Source: Pseudomonadota bacterium
GTDB taxonomy: Bacteria > Chloroflexota > Ktedonobacteria > Ktedonobacterales > JADMIN01
NCBI GenBank assembly: GCA_021324535.1
Contig: JAJPIU010000102.1
Coordinates: 1-37,753 of the forward strand
DNA length: 37,753 bases
Direction of reading: 5' to 3'
Shown: piece by piece, positions 23,888 to 31,899 of the stretch
Layout: every line of letters begins with the position of its first letter
How positions within the stretch are numbered: the stretch's first letter is position 1
Notes under the pieces: model-generated
The model's input: the letters and a program-made list of their open reading frames with translations, nothing else
Told to the model about the DNA's origin: nothing
The model's database searches: none
Made by a program: the position numbers and the translations under genes

Positions 23888-24805
23888 TCAGGACGAGCGC
23901 GCCAACACCCACTGGGCGATGTCGTCGTCGAGCAAAGTGCGTTCGGCTTCCAGCTCGCTGTCGTGCGCGTAGCCAGGATATGTCTTCCAGGTTTTATCAG
24001 CGCTCGCCAGGGCATCGTACGCTTTTTTCGAGGCCGCTGCTACCACCGAGCGATCTTCCTCGGCCTGGATGATCAGCGCCGGGATGCGAATCTTGCGTGC
24101 CTGACCAAGCGCCGCCATACGCATATTGGTGATCTGAAACAAGAAGCTTGCCGTTTCTTCACGCACCCAATAGGTATCGGCTTTGAGCATCGTTGTCGCT
24201 TCGGGGTTGAGCGTCATGATCGTGGTGTCGTCGCCTGTCTTGAAGCGGCGCGTCGAACCCATCGCGCCCCCCGCAAGCAACCCCAGCACGGTCAGCGGCG
24301 AGACCTTCGCCGTATCGGCGATCCAGGGGTTCATCAAGATCATACCCGCGATACGGTTGGCGCCGCTACGCGCGTCTTCGACCGCCAGATGCAAGGCGAA
24401 GATGCCGCCCATGCTGTGCCCCAGGATGAAGAGCGGGCGATCCGGACGCTGGCGCTTGACCTCCGCCAGGAAGGTGGTCAGGTCGCGCACGTAGATAGCC
24501 CCCTGGCGCACATGGCCACGCGGCCCCCCTGAGCGCCCGAAGCCGCGATGATCCACCGCGTAGATGGCAAGGCCACGCTTATTGAGCTCGTTGCCCATAT
24601 CAATGAACCAGCCGGAGTGAGCGCCCAGGCCGTGCATCAGAACGAGCGTGGGCGCGTCGGCGGTGGGCGCCTTCCAGCGTCGGTAGAACAACTCCACGCC
24701 ATCGGGCAGGTTGAGCGTCGCCGTGTCGTAGCCATCGGAGACGGCAGGGGCAGGCGCGCCCCAATCGCCAATACGCTCGTTGGTGTACTTGCTGACCATC
24801 GCCAT
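23888..24805 (-). CDS. Alpha/beta hydrolase, monoacylglycerol lipase-like
   Basis: 305 residues with the serine hydrolase fold. The oxyanion HG is at residues 58-59 (LVLMHGLGAHSG), the nucleophile is Ser131 in GHSMGG, the acid is Asp251 (QAEEDRSV) and the histidine is His281 (YPGYAHDSE). DHRGFGRSGGPRGHV is typical of the monoacylglycerol lipase/lysophospholipase group, which hydrolyses monoglycerides or lysolipids. No signal peptide is seen, so it is predicted cytoplasmic. AAAGGCGG lies just upstream of ATG 24805. It is followed by cca at 38 bases. The substrate is inferred from the family only. Confidence 0.9.
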   Translation of the reverse strand: MAMVSKYTNERIGDWGAPAPAVSDGYDTATLNLPDGVELFYRRWKAPTADAPTLVLMHGLGAHSGWFIDMGNELNKRGLAIYAVDHRGFGRSGGPRGHVRQGAIYVRDLTTFLAEVKRQRPDRPLFILGHSMGGIFALHLAVEDARSGANRIAGMILMNPWIADTAKVSPLTVLGLLAGGAMGSTRRFKTGDDTTIMTLNPEATTMLKADTYWVREETASFLFQITNMRMAALGQARKIRIPALIIQAEEDRSVVAAASKKAYDALASADKTWKTYPGYAHDSELEAERTLLDDDIAQWVLARSS

Positions 24806-24852
24806 CGCGCCGCCTTTCTTGCGTGATTTATCTCCAGCTTCTCCGGCTTATC

Positions 24853-24910
24853 TGGTAGCTCGCCCTGTGCGAGCGAGCTACCACGGAGAGCTACCACGGA
24901 GAGCTACCAT
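24853..24910. repeat. Hairpin and 13-bp tandem repeat between lipase and histidine kinase genes
   Basis: Ten-base inverted repeat TGGTAGCTCG / CGAGCTACCA (24853-24862 with 24874-24883) whose right arm begins a 13-bp tandem repeat GAGCTACCACGGA (24875-24887, 24888-24900 and a partial copy to 24910). It lies downstream of the kinase gene and upstream of the lipase gene. No T-run follows on either strand. Confidence 0.7.
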
Positions 24911-24943
24911 AGTGCGCTGTCGCGCTCATCGCTACACTGTGCG

Positions 24944-26770
24944 CTATTGGCGTATTCTAGCACGCGCGGCGCTGTTGGGCAATGGCATGGCAGGTAAGAT
25001 AGGGCTGGCCGGTTCGTCATAGACTCTTGGAAGCTGGATGGTGAAGCGGCTACCCTGGCCGAGAACACTTTCCACCTCGACGGAACCACCCATCGTCTCG
25101 GTTAGCTCTTTGACAAGCGCCAGCCCCAGCCCAGCGCCACCTTCAACGCGCGTAGATTGCCGCGACTGGTAGAAGCGATCCCAGATATGCGGCAGATCGT
25201 CAGGGGAGATACCCTCGCCGGTGTCGCTGACCTGCACGGTGATGGCTCTCTCGGTCATAGTATCCACCGAGAGCGCAACGATGCCGCCGGGTTGAGTATG
25301 GCGCAGGCTGTTTTGCAAGAGGTTCCGCAGGATTTGCTCGAAACGGCTCTCATCCACCAGCGCCAGCGGGGCTTCGCTGGTGGATGGCGGGGCATAAAAT
25401 ACCACCTCGACGCGGTGTGTTCGCCAAGCGAGCGGCGCGGCGGTCTCGGCGATGCGCTGTGTGGCCTCAGCTATATTGGTCAGGGTGGGCCGCATTTCCA
25501 GCCGTCCCACCTCAGCTCGCGCGAGGGTGAACAGGTCGTCAATCAGCGCACGCAGATGGTGGGCCTCATGCTCCATGATTTCCAGGTCGTGGCGTAAGGT
25601 GGGTGGCGCGGCGCCATCGGGCGAATCATCCCAATGAGCGCGGGCGGATTCGAGATAGCCGAGCAGCGTGGCGACCGGCGTGCGTAGCTCATGCGAGGCG
25701 CTCGCTACCAGTTCGCGTCGCGCCCGCAGCAGCGTGGCGACGTTATCACGTTCGGCCTGCAACTCGCGCATGGCGTGTTCGAGATCAGCCGCCATCGCAT
25801 TGAAGTTCGCCTGCAACTGCGCGATCTCGTCTTCGCCGACGACCGGCGTGCGGACGCTATAGTCACCCGCGCGCAGCGCCTCGGCGGAGGCGGCCAGCGT
25901 TTGCAGGCGATTGGTGATGCCGCGCGCGAAGAGATACCAGAAAGCCAGCGAGGGCGGTGTGAGAAAGACGAGACCCAGCGCCGTCAGGAACAGCAGAAAG
26001 AGCACAATGAACAGGATCGTCACCTGGGCGTGTGTAGTTGCCAGCAAGAGGATGGTAAGCAAGGTGATGAAGATGCCTGCGGCCAGCGCGGCGGACATCA
26101 GGCTGGCGCTGGCGAGCGACCAACGCAGGCGCGTGCGGCCAAGCCGCAGCCAGAAGAGCCAGAGGCGCATACCTTCGCGCGGAGCCAGAAAGATCAGGTA
26201 TTGGCCGAAGAGCATGCCAAGAAGGGTATTCGAGACATTTGGCAGCGTCAGCACGGTGATAAGATGCTGAGGGAGGGAGTAGCCGTAGATGGGGAGACTC
26301 GGTGCCAACGTAAACGCTGTGGTGATAGCAATCACCGCCAGGGCAAAGCTAGCCAGCAGGCCGATCAGGGCATCGCTCACCAGGTCACGTCGCCAGCGGT
26401 CCTGGCGCATGCGCAGGCGAAAGGACAGCCAGAGCAGGCAGCCTGGCCCATTCACGATCACAAGAAACGGCAAGTATCGCAGCAGCGAATCCAGGGATGA
26501 CGTATGCGGGATGGCCAGCACTGTCAATGAGCAGCCAATGGAAATTGTCAGCGCCTCGGCGAGCGCCTGCACTGGATGCGCTTGAAGCCACAGCCTGCCC
26601 CAGAAGCGCGCCAGCCATAGGCATCCACGTCGGAGCGCGGCGACGCCAGGGATGCTGTTGATGCGATTCATCCAGCGCACGCCAAGCATGCCGGTCATGC
26701 CGAGCAGGCCAAACATGCTTAGAATACCCAGAATGGTTGTAGCTGCGAAGACGCCTACTCCACTGTTCAT
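24944..26770 (-). CDS. Two-component sensor histidine kinase (HAMP, HisKA, HATPase_c)
   Basis: 608 residues from ATG 26770, which overlaps the response-regulator stop as ATGA, so translation is coupled. The first 290 residues contain about seven hydrophobic segments and little extracytoplasmic sequence, so the signal is probably sensed within or near the membrane. A HAMP-like linker follows (ITNRLQTLAASAEALRAGDYSVRTPVVGEDEIAQL). The dimerisation helix carries the phospho-acceptor in SASHELRTPVATLLGYLES (His360). The ATPase domain shows the N box (QILRNLLQNSLRHT), G1 (VSDTGEGISPDDLPHIWDRFYQ) and G2 (GGAGLGLALVKEL). It phosphorylates the OmpR-type partner. The membrane part resembles no sensor I can name. 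Confidence 0.95.
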   Translation of the reverse strand: MNSGVGVFAATTILGILSMFGLLGMTGMLGVRWMNRINSIPGVAALRRGCLWLARFWGRLWLQAHPVQALAEALTISIGCSLTVLAIPHTSSLDSLLRYLPFLVIVNGPGCLLWLSFRLRMRQDRWRRDLVSDALIGLLASFALAVIAITTAFTLAPSLPIYGYSLPQHLITVLTLPNVSNTLLGMLFGQYLIFLAPREGMRLWLFWLRLGRTRLRWSLASASLMSAALAAGIFITLLTILLLATTHAQVTILFIVLFLLFLTALGLVFLTPPSLAFWYLFARGITNRLQTLAASAEALRAGDYSVRTPVVGEDEIAQLQANFNAMAADLEHAMRELQAERDNVATLLRARRELVASASHELRTPVATLLGYLESARAHWDDSPDGAAPPTLRHDLEIMEHEAHHLRALIDDLFTLARAEVGRLEMRPTLTNIAEATQRIAETAAPLAWRTHRVEVVFYAPPSTSEAPLALVDESRFEQILRNLLQNSLRHTQPGGIVALSVDTMTERAITVQVSDTGEGISPDDLPHIWDRFYQSRQSTRVEGGAGLGLALVKELTETMGGSVEVESVLGQGSRFTIQLPRVYDEPASPILPAMPLPNSAARARIRQ

Positions 26771-27474
26771 CCTTGTCCCTCCGGGCGCAGCCGATAGCCG
26801 ATGCCCCACACTGTCTCGATGGCGTCACCCAGCGATCCCAGCTTTTTGCGCAGCCGCAACACAGCGTTATCCACCGAGCGGTCGCCGCCAATGTATTCCT
26901 CCTGCCAGACCGTATCGAGCAGGTAGGCGCGGCTGAAGGCGCGGCCAGGGCTGCGCAGCAACAAATGCAGCAGGGCGAACTCGGTGGGACTAAGGTCGAG
27001 CGCCTCGCCATCCAGCGTGGCCAGGTGCGCCTGTGGATCGAGATAGAGCGCGCCACGCCGCAGAGGCGCGCCACCAGCGGCGCGGTCGGCGCTGAGCGTC
27101 TGGCGGATGATCTCATCGCGCCGCAGCATGGCATGCACGCGAGCGATCAGTTCACGCATGCTGAATGGCTTGGTCAGGTAGTCGTCGGCGCCGACCTCTA
27201 GCCCCAACACGCGATCAATCTCTTCGCTGCGCGCTGTCAACATGAGCACGGGGGTTGGCGCGATCTGCCGCAGACGTCGCAAGACGTCGAGGCCATCCAT
27301 GCGTGGGAGCATCCAATCGAGGATGACGAGCGCGGGATGTTCGCGGGTGTGCGCATCCAGCGCGGCAAGGCCGTCGCCCGCCACCACTACACGATAGCCC
27401 GCTGCCTCAAGCTCCCGCGCGATCACCTGCGCCAGGTCGGCGGTGTCTTCCACCAGCAAGATGGTTGTCGCCAT
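26767..27474 (-). CDS. OmpR/PhoB-family response regulator
   Basis: 235 residues from ATG 27474; GTG 27477 directly before it is an alternative start. The receiver domain has the acidic pair in LLVEDTADL, the phospho-acceptor Asp53 in VILDWMLPRMDG, the switch Thr in MLTARSEE and Lys in YLTKPFSM. The winged-helix DNA-binding domain is recognised by LDLSPTEFALLHLLLRSPGRAFSR, SVDNAVLRLRKKLG and IETVWGIGYRL. Its stop codon overlaps the kinase start by four bases. GGGGGTAGGTG serves as ribosome site and is part of the region next to the CCCCTCCC hairpin. The target genes are unknown. Confidence 0.96.
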   Translation of the reverse strand: MATTILLVEDTADLAQVIARELEAAGYRVVVAGDGLAALDAHTREHPALVILDWMLPRMDGLDVLRRLRQIAPTPVLMLTARSEEIDRVLGLEVGADDYLTKPFSMRELIARVHAMLRRDEIIRQTLSADRAAGGAPLRRGALYLDPQAHLATLDGEALDLSPTEFALLHLLLRSPGRAFSRAYLLDTVWQEEYIGGDRSVDNAVLRLRKKLGSLGDAIETVWGIGYRLRPEGQG

Positions 27475-27488
27475 CACCTACCCCCTGA

Positions 27489-27512
27489 CCCCCTCCCATT
27501 TATGGGAGGGGG
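27489..27512. repeat. GC-rich hairpin repeat, copy 3 (CCCCTCCC family)
   Basis: Perfect inverted repeat CCCCCTCCCAT-TT-ATGGGAGGGGG starting 15 bases upstream of the response-regulator start codon. If transcribed in the leader it could hinder ribosome access; otherwise it is a dispersed repeat. Confidence 0.75.
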
Positions 27513-27707
27513 GAATGCTGCTTCACACGCATTGCCCTATGTCTTTCAGTTCGCGGATTCACCTGGAACGGAAGGGAGAATACGCTTGTTGTCATGATAA
27601 TTATACGTGATGGTTCGTGCGCCAGGGAGGGAAAAGCGCGCTCATGTGGGCGATTGCGACAATGTTGCGACAGGCAGGCGATAGCTATTCCTTTTTGCCG
27701 CTGAGCA

Positions 27708-27716
27708 TGCTATACT
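27708..27716 (+). promoter_or_regulatory. Possible extended -10 promoter
   Basis: TGC-TATACT, with no good -35 at the expected distance. The predicted transcript start would be only about five bases before ATG 27728, so either the message is nearly leaderless or this is chance. Confidence 0.3.
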
Positions 27717-27727
27717 TAGTTCAACAC

Positions 27728-28111
27728 ATGTTCCATAGTGTGCGATGGACGTACCCGAACCAATATGAACAGCAACTGGCTAACGCGCAGGCGCGGCTTG
27801 CTGTTCACGACGCGCAGCTTGACGTGCTGCATGCCTGGGTGGGCCATCTCAAAAAAGAGCAGCGCCTCTTGCCCGAACTCTTGGAACGGTGGGGGCCACA
27901 AACGCTCACGCCTGCGCATCAGGCACAGGTCAAAGCGTTCGCAGCGCGTCTGCATGAACTGAGTGGGTTCGCCTTCCAGAAAATCTATGGCGAACTGAAC
28001 GATCACTTTCAGGTGGGCAGGTACAGCGACATCCCCGATGCGCAATGAGAGCAGGTGGAAGTGTAGTTCCAGAAGAGGATCGACTTCGCCGAGCGCCAAC
28101 GCAGAAATTGA
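27728..28111 (+). pseudogene. ORF6C-like (phage antirepressor C-terminal domain) relic with two nonsense codons
   Basis: The open frame from ATG 27728 codes 106 residues to TGA 28046: a helical coiled region (YEQQLANAQARLAVHDAQLDVL) and then FQKIYGELNDHFQVGRYSDIPDAQ. The latter resembles the ORF6C domain found at the end of phage antirepressor-type proteins. Reading past the stop gives EQVEV, a second in-frame stop (TAG 28064) and FQKRIDFAERQRRN before TGA 28109. Homologous domains generally carry Trp at such positions (DAQ-W-EQVEV-W-FQKR), so both stops look like G-to-A changes in TGG. I therefore call a decayed gene whose last 20 residues are lost; a shortened functional protein is possible. 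The start may lie further upstream. Confidence 0.55.
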
Positions 28112-28118
28112 GCCTTCT

Positions 28119-28184
28119 AGCCCGTGAAGTTAGGTTTGTGGAGTCGCTTTGGCGGCCCCCTTAGGCGCAGTTTCAACCGCCCGC
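28119..28184. repeat. Three-hairpin repeat, degenerate half-unit (copy D)
   Basis: Matches the right-type half-unit (AGCCCGTGAAG..., TTTGTGGA, CCCTTAGGCGC, GTTTCAACCGCCCGC), but the AGTCCGC/GCGGACT stem is decayed. It begins eight bases after the last stop of the ORF6C-like relic. Confidence 0.6.
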
Positions 28185-28209
28185 CCCACGTCATTCGCAT
28201 TGCGCCACC

Positions 28210-28218
28210 TGCTATACT
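28210..28218 (+). promoter_or_regulatory. Possible extended -10 promoter of the amidohydrolase gene
   Basis: TGC-TATACT, identical to the element at 27708-27716. The leader to ATG 28294 would be about 70 bases. No convincing -35 is present. Confidence 0.4.
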
Positions 28219-28293
28219 GGAATATAAACGATAGGCGTGGCATACATGCGACCATTCCCTCATGAAACACAGCGTAGCGGCGGGAGGCAGGCG

Positions 28294-29733
28294 ATGAGCA
28301 GCGATCACGAGAAACACAACAAAAAGAAAGCCAAAGCGGCGAAGAATGGGCATCTGGCAGATACGCAGATCGATCTCAGTGGGTTGAGCGGCTTCCCCGA
28401 CTTCGCAACGCTCGTCGCCCGTTCAGCGCCAGCGCCAGCCAATGCGCCAACTTGGGAGGGGCCGGTCGCGCTGGTCGGCGCTCGCCTGATTGACGGCACA
28501 GGGGCCGACCCGATTGACGACGCGACGCTGATCTTTGAGGGCGACCGCATCGCTGCCGTCGGGCGTGGCGCCGATGTGCCAGTGCCTCCCAGCGCCACCG
28601 TCTTCGAGGCGCATGGGATGACGCTGATGCCGGGGATGATTGACTGCCATGTGCATCTGCGTGGGCAGTGGGGCTACAACATTCTGCGCAATCTGCAAAC
28701 GCCGCCCTCGCTGGCCACCCTCTATGCCGTTCCTAACGCCGCCGCCACGCTCAAAGGTGGCATAACGACTGTACGTGACGCTGGTGGCACACCAGCCGGT
28801 GTAAAGATCGGCATCGAACGTGGGTTGTTCCCTGGGCCGCGTATGCTGGTGGCCGTCTCATTTCTCTCACAGACCGGCGGGCACGGCGACTCATTCATGC
28901 CGTGTTGCATTGACCTGGGCCACAACCTGCCGCCGGATATTCCCTATGGGGTGGTGGATGGTATTGATGCCATGCGACATGCCGTCCGTGAGATATTGCG
29001 GGCAGGCGCTGACTGGGTGAAGCTGTGCGCCAGCGGCGGCGTGCTCTCGCCAGCCGATAGCCCCGAGTCGGCGCAGTTCAGCGTCGAGGAGATCGCGACG
29101 GCGGTGTATGAGGCGCGGGCGCAGGGCAAGCGCTGCATGGCGCACGCCCAAAGCAACCGGGGCATTAAGAACGCCATTGAGGCGGGAATCGCCAGCATCG
29201 AACACGGCATCTACCTTGACGATGAGGCTGTAGAGACGATGCTCAAGAAGGATGTCTACCTCGTGCCGACGCTGGTCGCGCCGCTGGATGTGGTCGCGCT
29301 GGCCGAGGCGAATCCCGGCCTGCTGCCGGACTACGCCATCAACAAGGCGCGCCATGTGATCGCCGATCATCAGGCGAGTTTCCGGCTGGCGGTGGAGGCA
29401 GGCGTGAAGGTGGCGATGGGCACGGATACCGGCGTGGGGCCGCACGGCGGCAACGCGCGCGAGCTTGGGCTGATGGTGCGCCATAGTTCGATGACGCCGA
29501 TGCAGGCTATCATCGCCTCCACCCGCACGGCAGCCGAACTCTTGCATCTCAACGACCGCCTGGGTACGCTAGAAGTGGGCAAGCTGGCCGACCTGCTGCT
29601 GGTAAGTGGTGATCCGCTGAGGGATATTGACATCCTGGCGGATCGTGAGCGGCTGGCGCTCATCGTCAAGGGCGGAGCCGCTGCCCACCAACGCATCGTT
29701 GCAGAGACTCGCGTGATGGCGGTGGGTGTGTAG
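28294..29733 (+). CDS. Metal-dependent amidohydrolase (prolidase/imidazolonepropionase-like)
   Basis: 479 residues from ATG 28294, with GGGAGG six bases upstream. A Lys/Asp-rich leader of about 50 residues precedes the amidohydrolase fold. The small beta-domain has LVGARLIDGTGADPIDDATLIFEGDRIAAVG. Metal ligands are His119 and His121 (GMIDCHVHLRG), a probable carboxylated Lys in DWVKLCASGG, the His of MAHAQSNRG and IEHGIYLDD, and the Asp of MGTDTGVGPHGGNARELGLM. GGITTVRDAGG and LGTLEVGKLADLLLVSGDPL are typical of the COG1228 group, which hydrolyses amides, peptides such as Xaa-Pro, or cyclic imides. The substrate cannot be told. No signal peptide is seen. It appears monocistronic. Confidence 0.92.
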   Translation: MSSDHEKHNKKKAKAAKNGHLADTQIDLSGLSGFPDFATLVARSAPAPANAPTWEGPVALVGARLIDGTGADPIDDATLIFEGDRIAAVGRGADVPVPPSATVFEAHGMTLMPGMIDCHVHLRGQWGYNILRNLQTPPSLATLYAVPNAAATLKGGITTVRDAGGTPAGVKIGIERGLFPGPRMLVAVSFLSQTGGHGDSFMPCCIDLGHNLPPDIPYGVVDGIDAMRHAVREILRAGADWVKLCASGGVLSPADSPESAQFSVEEIATAVYEARAQGKRCMAHAQSNRGIKNAIEAGIASIEHGIYLDDEAVETMLKKDVYLVPTLVAPLDVVALAEANPGLLPDYAINKARHVIADHQASFRLAVEAGVKVAMGTDTGVGPHGGNARELGLMVRHSSMTPMQAIIASTRTAAELLHLNDRLGTLEVGKLADLLLVSGDPLRDIDILADRERLALIVKGGAAAHQRIVAETRVMAVGV

Positions 29734-29776
29734 TTCGGCCTGTCGAAAAGAGCATCTTGGGTGTACTCTGGTCGAT

Positions 29777-29962
29777 CTATCTTCCCAGATGGACGACCCA
29801 GAGTATGCTCAGGATGATCGCTGCAATGAGCAACAGGCCACTCAAGAACGCAAAAGCGCCGATCAATTTGACGCCGCCCATGTGGTGTGTGTGCATCTCT
29901 ACATAAGCAGCGGGCTGTTCATTGCGCTGGCTATAGACGCCATCTGAATCATTCTCTTGCAT
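29777..29962 (-). CDS. Small single-span membrane protein
   Basis: 61 residues. The N-terminal 30 are polar with a His-rich MHTHHMGG, followed by one hydrophobic segment (about 32-57, LIGAFAFLSGLLLIAAIILSILWVV) and a short basic end (HLGR). I recognise no family. Support for a real gene is a TGAGG ribosome site six bases before ATG 29962 and a promoter with perfect TTGACA upstream. It is convergent with the amidohydrolase gene (stop-to-stop 43 bases) and divergent from the beta-propeller gene. Its C-terminus overlaps an imperfect hairpin (29765-29804). Confidence 0.65.
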   Translation of the reverse strand: MQENDSDGVYSQRNEQPAAYVEMHTHHMGGVKLIGAFAFLSGLLLIAAIILSILWVVHLGR

Positions 29963-30011
29963 AGCAACCTCACGTGGCTCCTCAACCCATAGCCTGTTTG
30001 AGGATCGAGAT

Positions 30012-30041
30012 AGTTTAATCTACTGAATAGATGTCTGTCAA
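30012..30041 (-). promoter_or_regulatory. Sigma-70 promoter of the small membrane protein gene
   Basis: Minus strand: perfect -35 TTGACA (30036-30041), 18-base spacer and -10 TAAACT (30012-30017). It gives a leader of about 45 bases to ATG 29962. Confidence 0.65.
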
Positions 30042-30095
30042 GCCCAAACTAAAATAGTTGAATTGGGATCAATGAGCGATACGAAGGGAAGTATC

Positions 30096-31670
30096 ATGGG
30101 CAAAGTAATGAACTTTCCGCAAAGGAAGAAGACCTGGCCGTGGGCAGTCGGCTCCATCCTGGCTGTGGCGCTAGTCATCGTGGCGACGTTTGGCGGGCGC
30201 TACCTCGCTTCACACGCCACACGCATCCCTCAGGCGCCTGCGCAGCCCGTCGCGCCGCTCAATGTCATGGCGGTCGTTCGCCCCCAGGTGGGCGCTGCAG
30301 CGTTTGCCATTGACCCACTTGCCCATCACCTCGTCGCGCTGGCAAATCCCAGCGAAGTCACCTGCCCTCCGGTTGGCGCCTGCCCGCCACAGCCAGCGCA
30401 CAGCGCCATCTTCATCTATGACGATGCTACGGGCGCCCAGGTGGCCTCCTGGCCGCTGACAGGCATTGCATCCCACGCCGCGCATGCCAACCTTCTGCTG
30501 ATCGATCCATTAGCTGGCCGCGCCTATGCCATCTCGCAGGGCTACCAAGGCTACGTTGACAGCTTCTCGACGCTCACCGGCGCCTATCTTGGTGGCTATA
30601 GCGTGCGGTTGCCTGGCCCACTCAGCGGCGGCGCGTTTGATAGCGGCGCGGCCAGTGGAACGAATGGCGCGGCGCCCGGCGGCTCCAAACATCTGCTTCT
30701 CCTGGCGGGAACAACGCTTGTCTTGTTGGATGCCGCCAGCGGGCGCATTGTCGCGCGGCAAACGCTCGAAGGGCAGGCAGGAGCCTTCACTGCCGATGGG
30801 CCTGTAGTGGACGCTGCTACACGGCTGGCGTATGTTTTGCTCCGTCCTACACAGCCTACCATCCCTGCCACGCTGATTACCTACAGCGCCGATACGCTGA
30901 CTCCGCTTGGCGCGTATACACTGCCCACCGGAACACGCCTCGGCCCGCTCGATCCGACGTCACACCTGCTCTATCTGCTGGCGCCGGATGGCTCGGTCAG
31001 CGCGCTCTCGCTGACAAACCTCTCGGTGGGTGGGAATGTGGTCGCGCCATCACCTGTGCCGCTTCTGCGTGACGCGCGTGCCATCGGCTGGGACGATACC
31101 AGCAGGCGGCTATTTGAGTTGCGCGCCACGGAGAGCCGCGCACTCGATGTGGCGACCGGCCAGCCGCTAGGCGCTCTGCCGGTGGCTGGCGCATGGCCCG
31201 GCGATACGCCGCTGCCGGTGGATAGCGCGCGTGGATTGATTGCCCTGCCAGCCGTGCATGGAGACATCGTCGTTGCCCAGGAACGCGCAACAGCGCAGAG
31301 CGATCAATCGGGGTTCGCGCCCAACGCGGCCACGGCGGCGATGTTAGCGCGGGCAGCGCTGGCGACATTTTTACCCAATACCGGGCAGACGCCGCCCTTC
31401 GTCTCCGCCGATACCTTCCCGCTCGATCTCACTCCTGGGGTGCGCGCACAAGACTTCTGGATACACTACTCCGATATTGGCTGGCAAGGCCCCTATCCCG
31501 GCCATGCCAGCGTCAGCGCAGTGGCTGACCTCGCTAACCCAGGGGCGTATACCGTCACCTTCACGATTGACTGGACACAACTCTTCACCCGCACCCACAC
31601 CTGGGTCTGCGAGGTAACATCCACTGGCGCCGTGCAACTGACCTCAGACACAGGCGATGCCGTGCCATAA
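30096..31670 (+). CDS. Membrane-anchored beta-propeller (YVTN/WD40-like) protein
   Basis: 525 residues from ATG 30096, chosen for GAAGGGAAG six bases upstream; ATG 30072 and TTG 30063 are in frame but weaker. A basic start (NFPQRKKTWPW) and one hydrophobic segment (about 16-36) form an anchor or uncleaved signal. The rest is predicted to be outside: repeated strand pairs such as AAFAIDPLAHHLVALANP, LLLIDPLAGRAYAISQGYQGYVDSFSTLTG, LVLLDAASGRIVARQTL, LITYSADTLTPLGAYTLP and RRLFELRATESRALDVATG, which build a propeller like YVTN or lactonase proteins. Two cysteines (EVTCPPVGACPP) may pair. The final 100 residues (FWIHYSDIGWQGPYPGHASVSA) form a separate domain unknown to me. The function is not deducible. 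Confidence 0.82.
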   Translation: MGKVMNFPQRKKTWPWAVGSILAVALVIVATFGGRYLASHATRIPQAPAQPVAPLNVMAVVRPQVGAAAFAIDPLAHHLVALANPSEVTCPPVGACPPQPAHSAIFIYDDATGAQVASWPLTGIASHAAHANLLLIDPLAGRAYAISQGYQGYVDSFSTLTGAYLGGYSVRLPGPLSGGAFDSGAASGTNGAAPGGSKHLLLLAGTTLVLLDAASGRIVARQTLEGQAGAFTADGPVVDAATRLAYVLLRPTQPTIPATLITYSADTLTPLGAYTLPTGTRLGPLDPTSHLLYLLAPDGSVSALSLTNLSVGGNVVAPSPVPLLRDARAIGWDDTSRRLFELRATESRALDVATGQPLGALPVAGAWPGDTPLPVDSARGLIALPAVHGDIVVAQERATAQSDQSGFAPNAATAAMLARAALATFLPNTGQTPPFVSADTFPLDLTPGVRAQDFWIHYSDIGWQGPYPGHASVSAVADLANPGAYTVTFTIDWTQLFTRTHTWVCEVTSTGAVQLTSDTGDAVP

Positions 31671-31711
31671 GCTACCTGGCGCCCTGATTTTCTATCACAT
31701 CACGATAGACC

Positions 31712-31740
31712 TTGACAGATGGAACTCTATCGAGTATGCT
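31712..31740 (+). promoter_or_regulatory. Sigma-70 promoter of the ABC exporter operon
   Basis: Perfect -35 TTGACA (31712-31717), ideal 17-base spacer and -10 TATGCT (31735-31740). The predicted transcript start is about 31747, just before the TetR-type palindrome. The leader is about 150 bases. Confidence 0.85.
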
Positions 31741-31750
31741 TGAAGCGTAG

Positions 31751-31768
31751 TGACTGACTGGTCAGTCA
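31751..31768. promoter_or_regulatory. TetR-family operator
   Basis: Near-perfect palindrome TGACTGACTGGTCAGTCA: eight-base arms with a two-base centre, starting about four bases after the predicted transcript start. TGACTGAC-type palindromes are common TetR-family sites. A TetR regulator gene lies downstream in the same transcription direction, so repression of the exporter by it is the simplest reading. Confidence 0.75.
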
Positions 31769-31899
31769 TTTTCATAAAACAGGGCGCCCCGAAGGGCGAC
31801 ACAGGCGCCATGCCCCTAATGCGCGCCTTCTCAGCTGGTGATTCTCCTGCCTGAGCGGGGAATGCGCCAAACCCAACCGGAAAGGAGCGACTTCGCTCT

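Noticed and set aside
31685-31740. Terminator of the beta-propeller gene
   Set aside because: No stem with a T-run is found between its stop and the exporter promoter.
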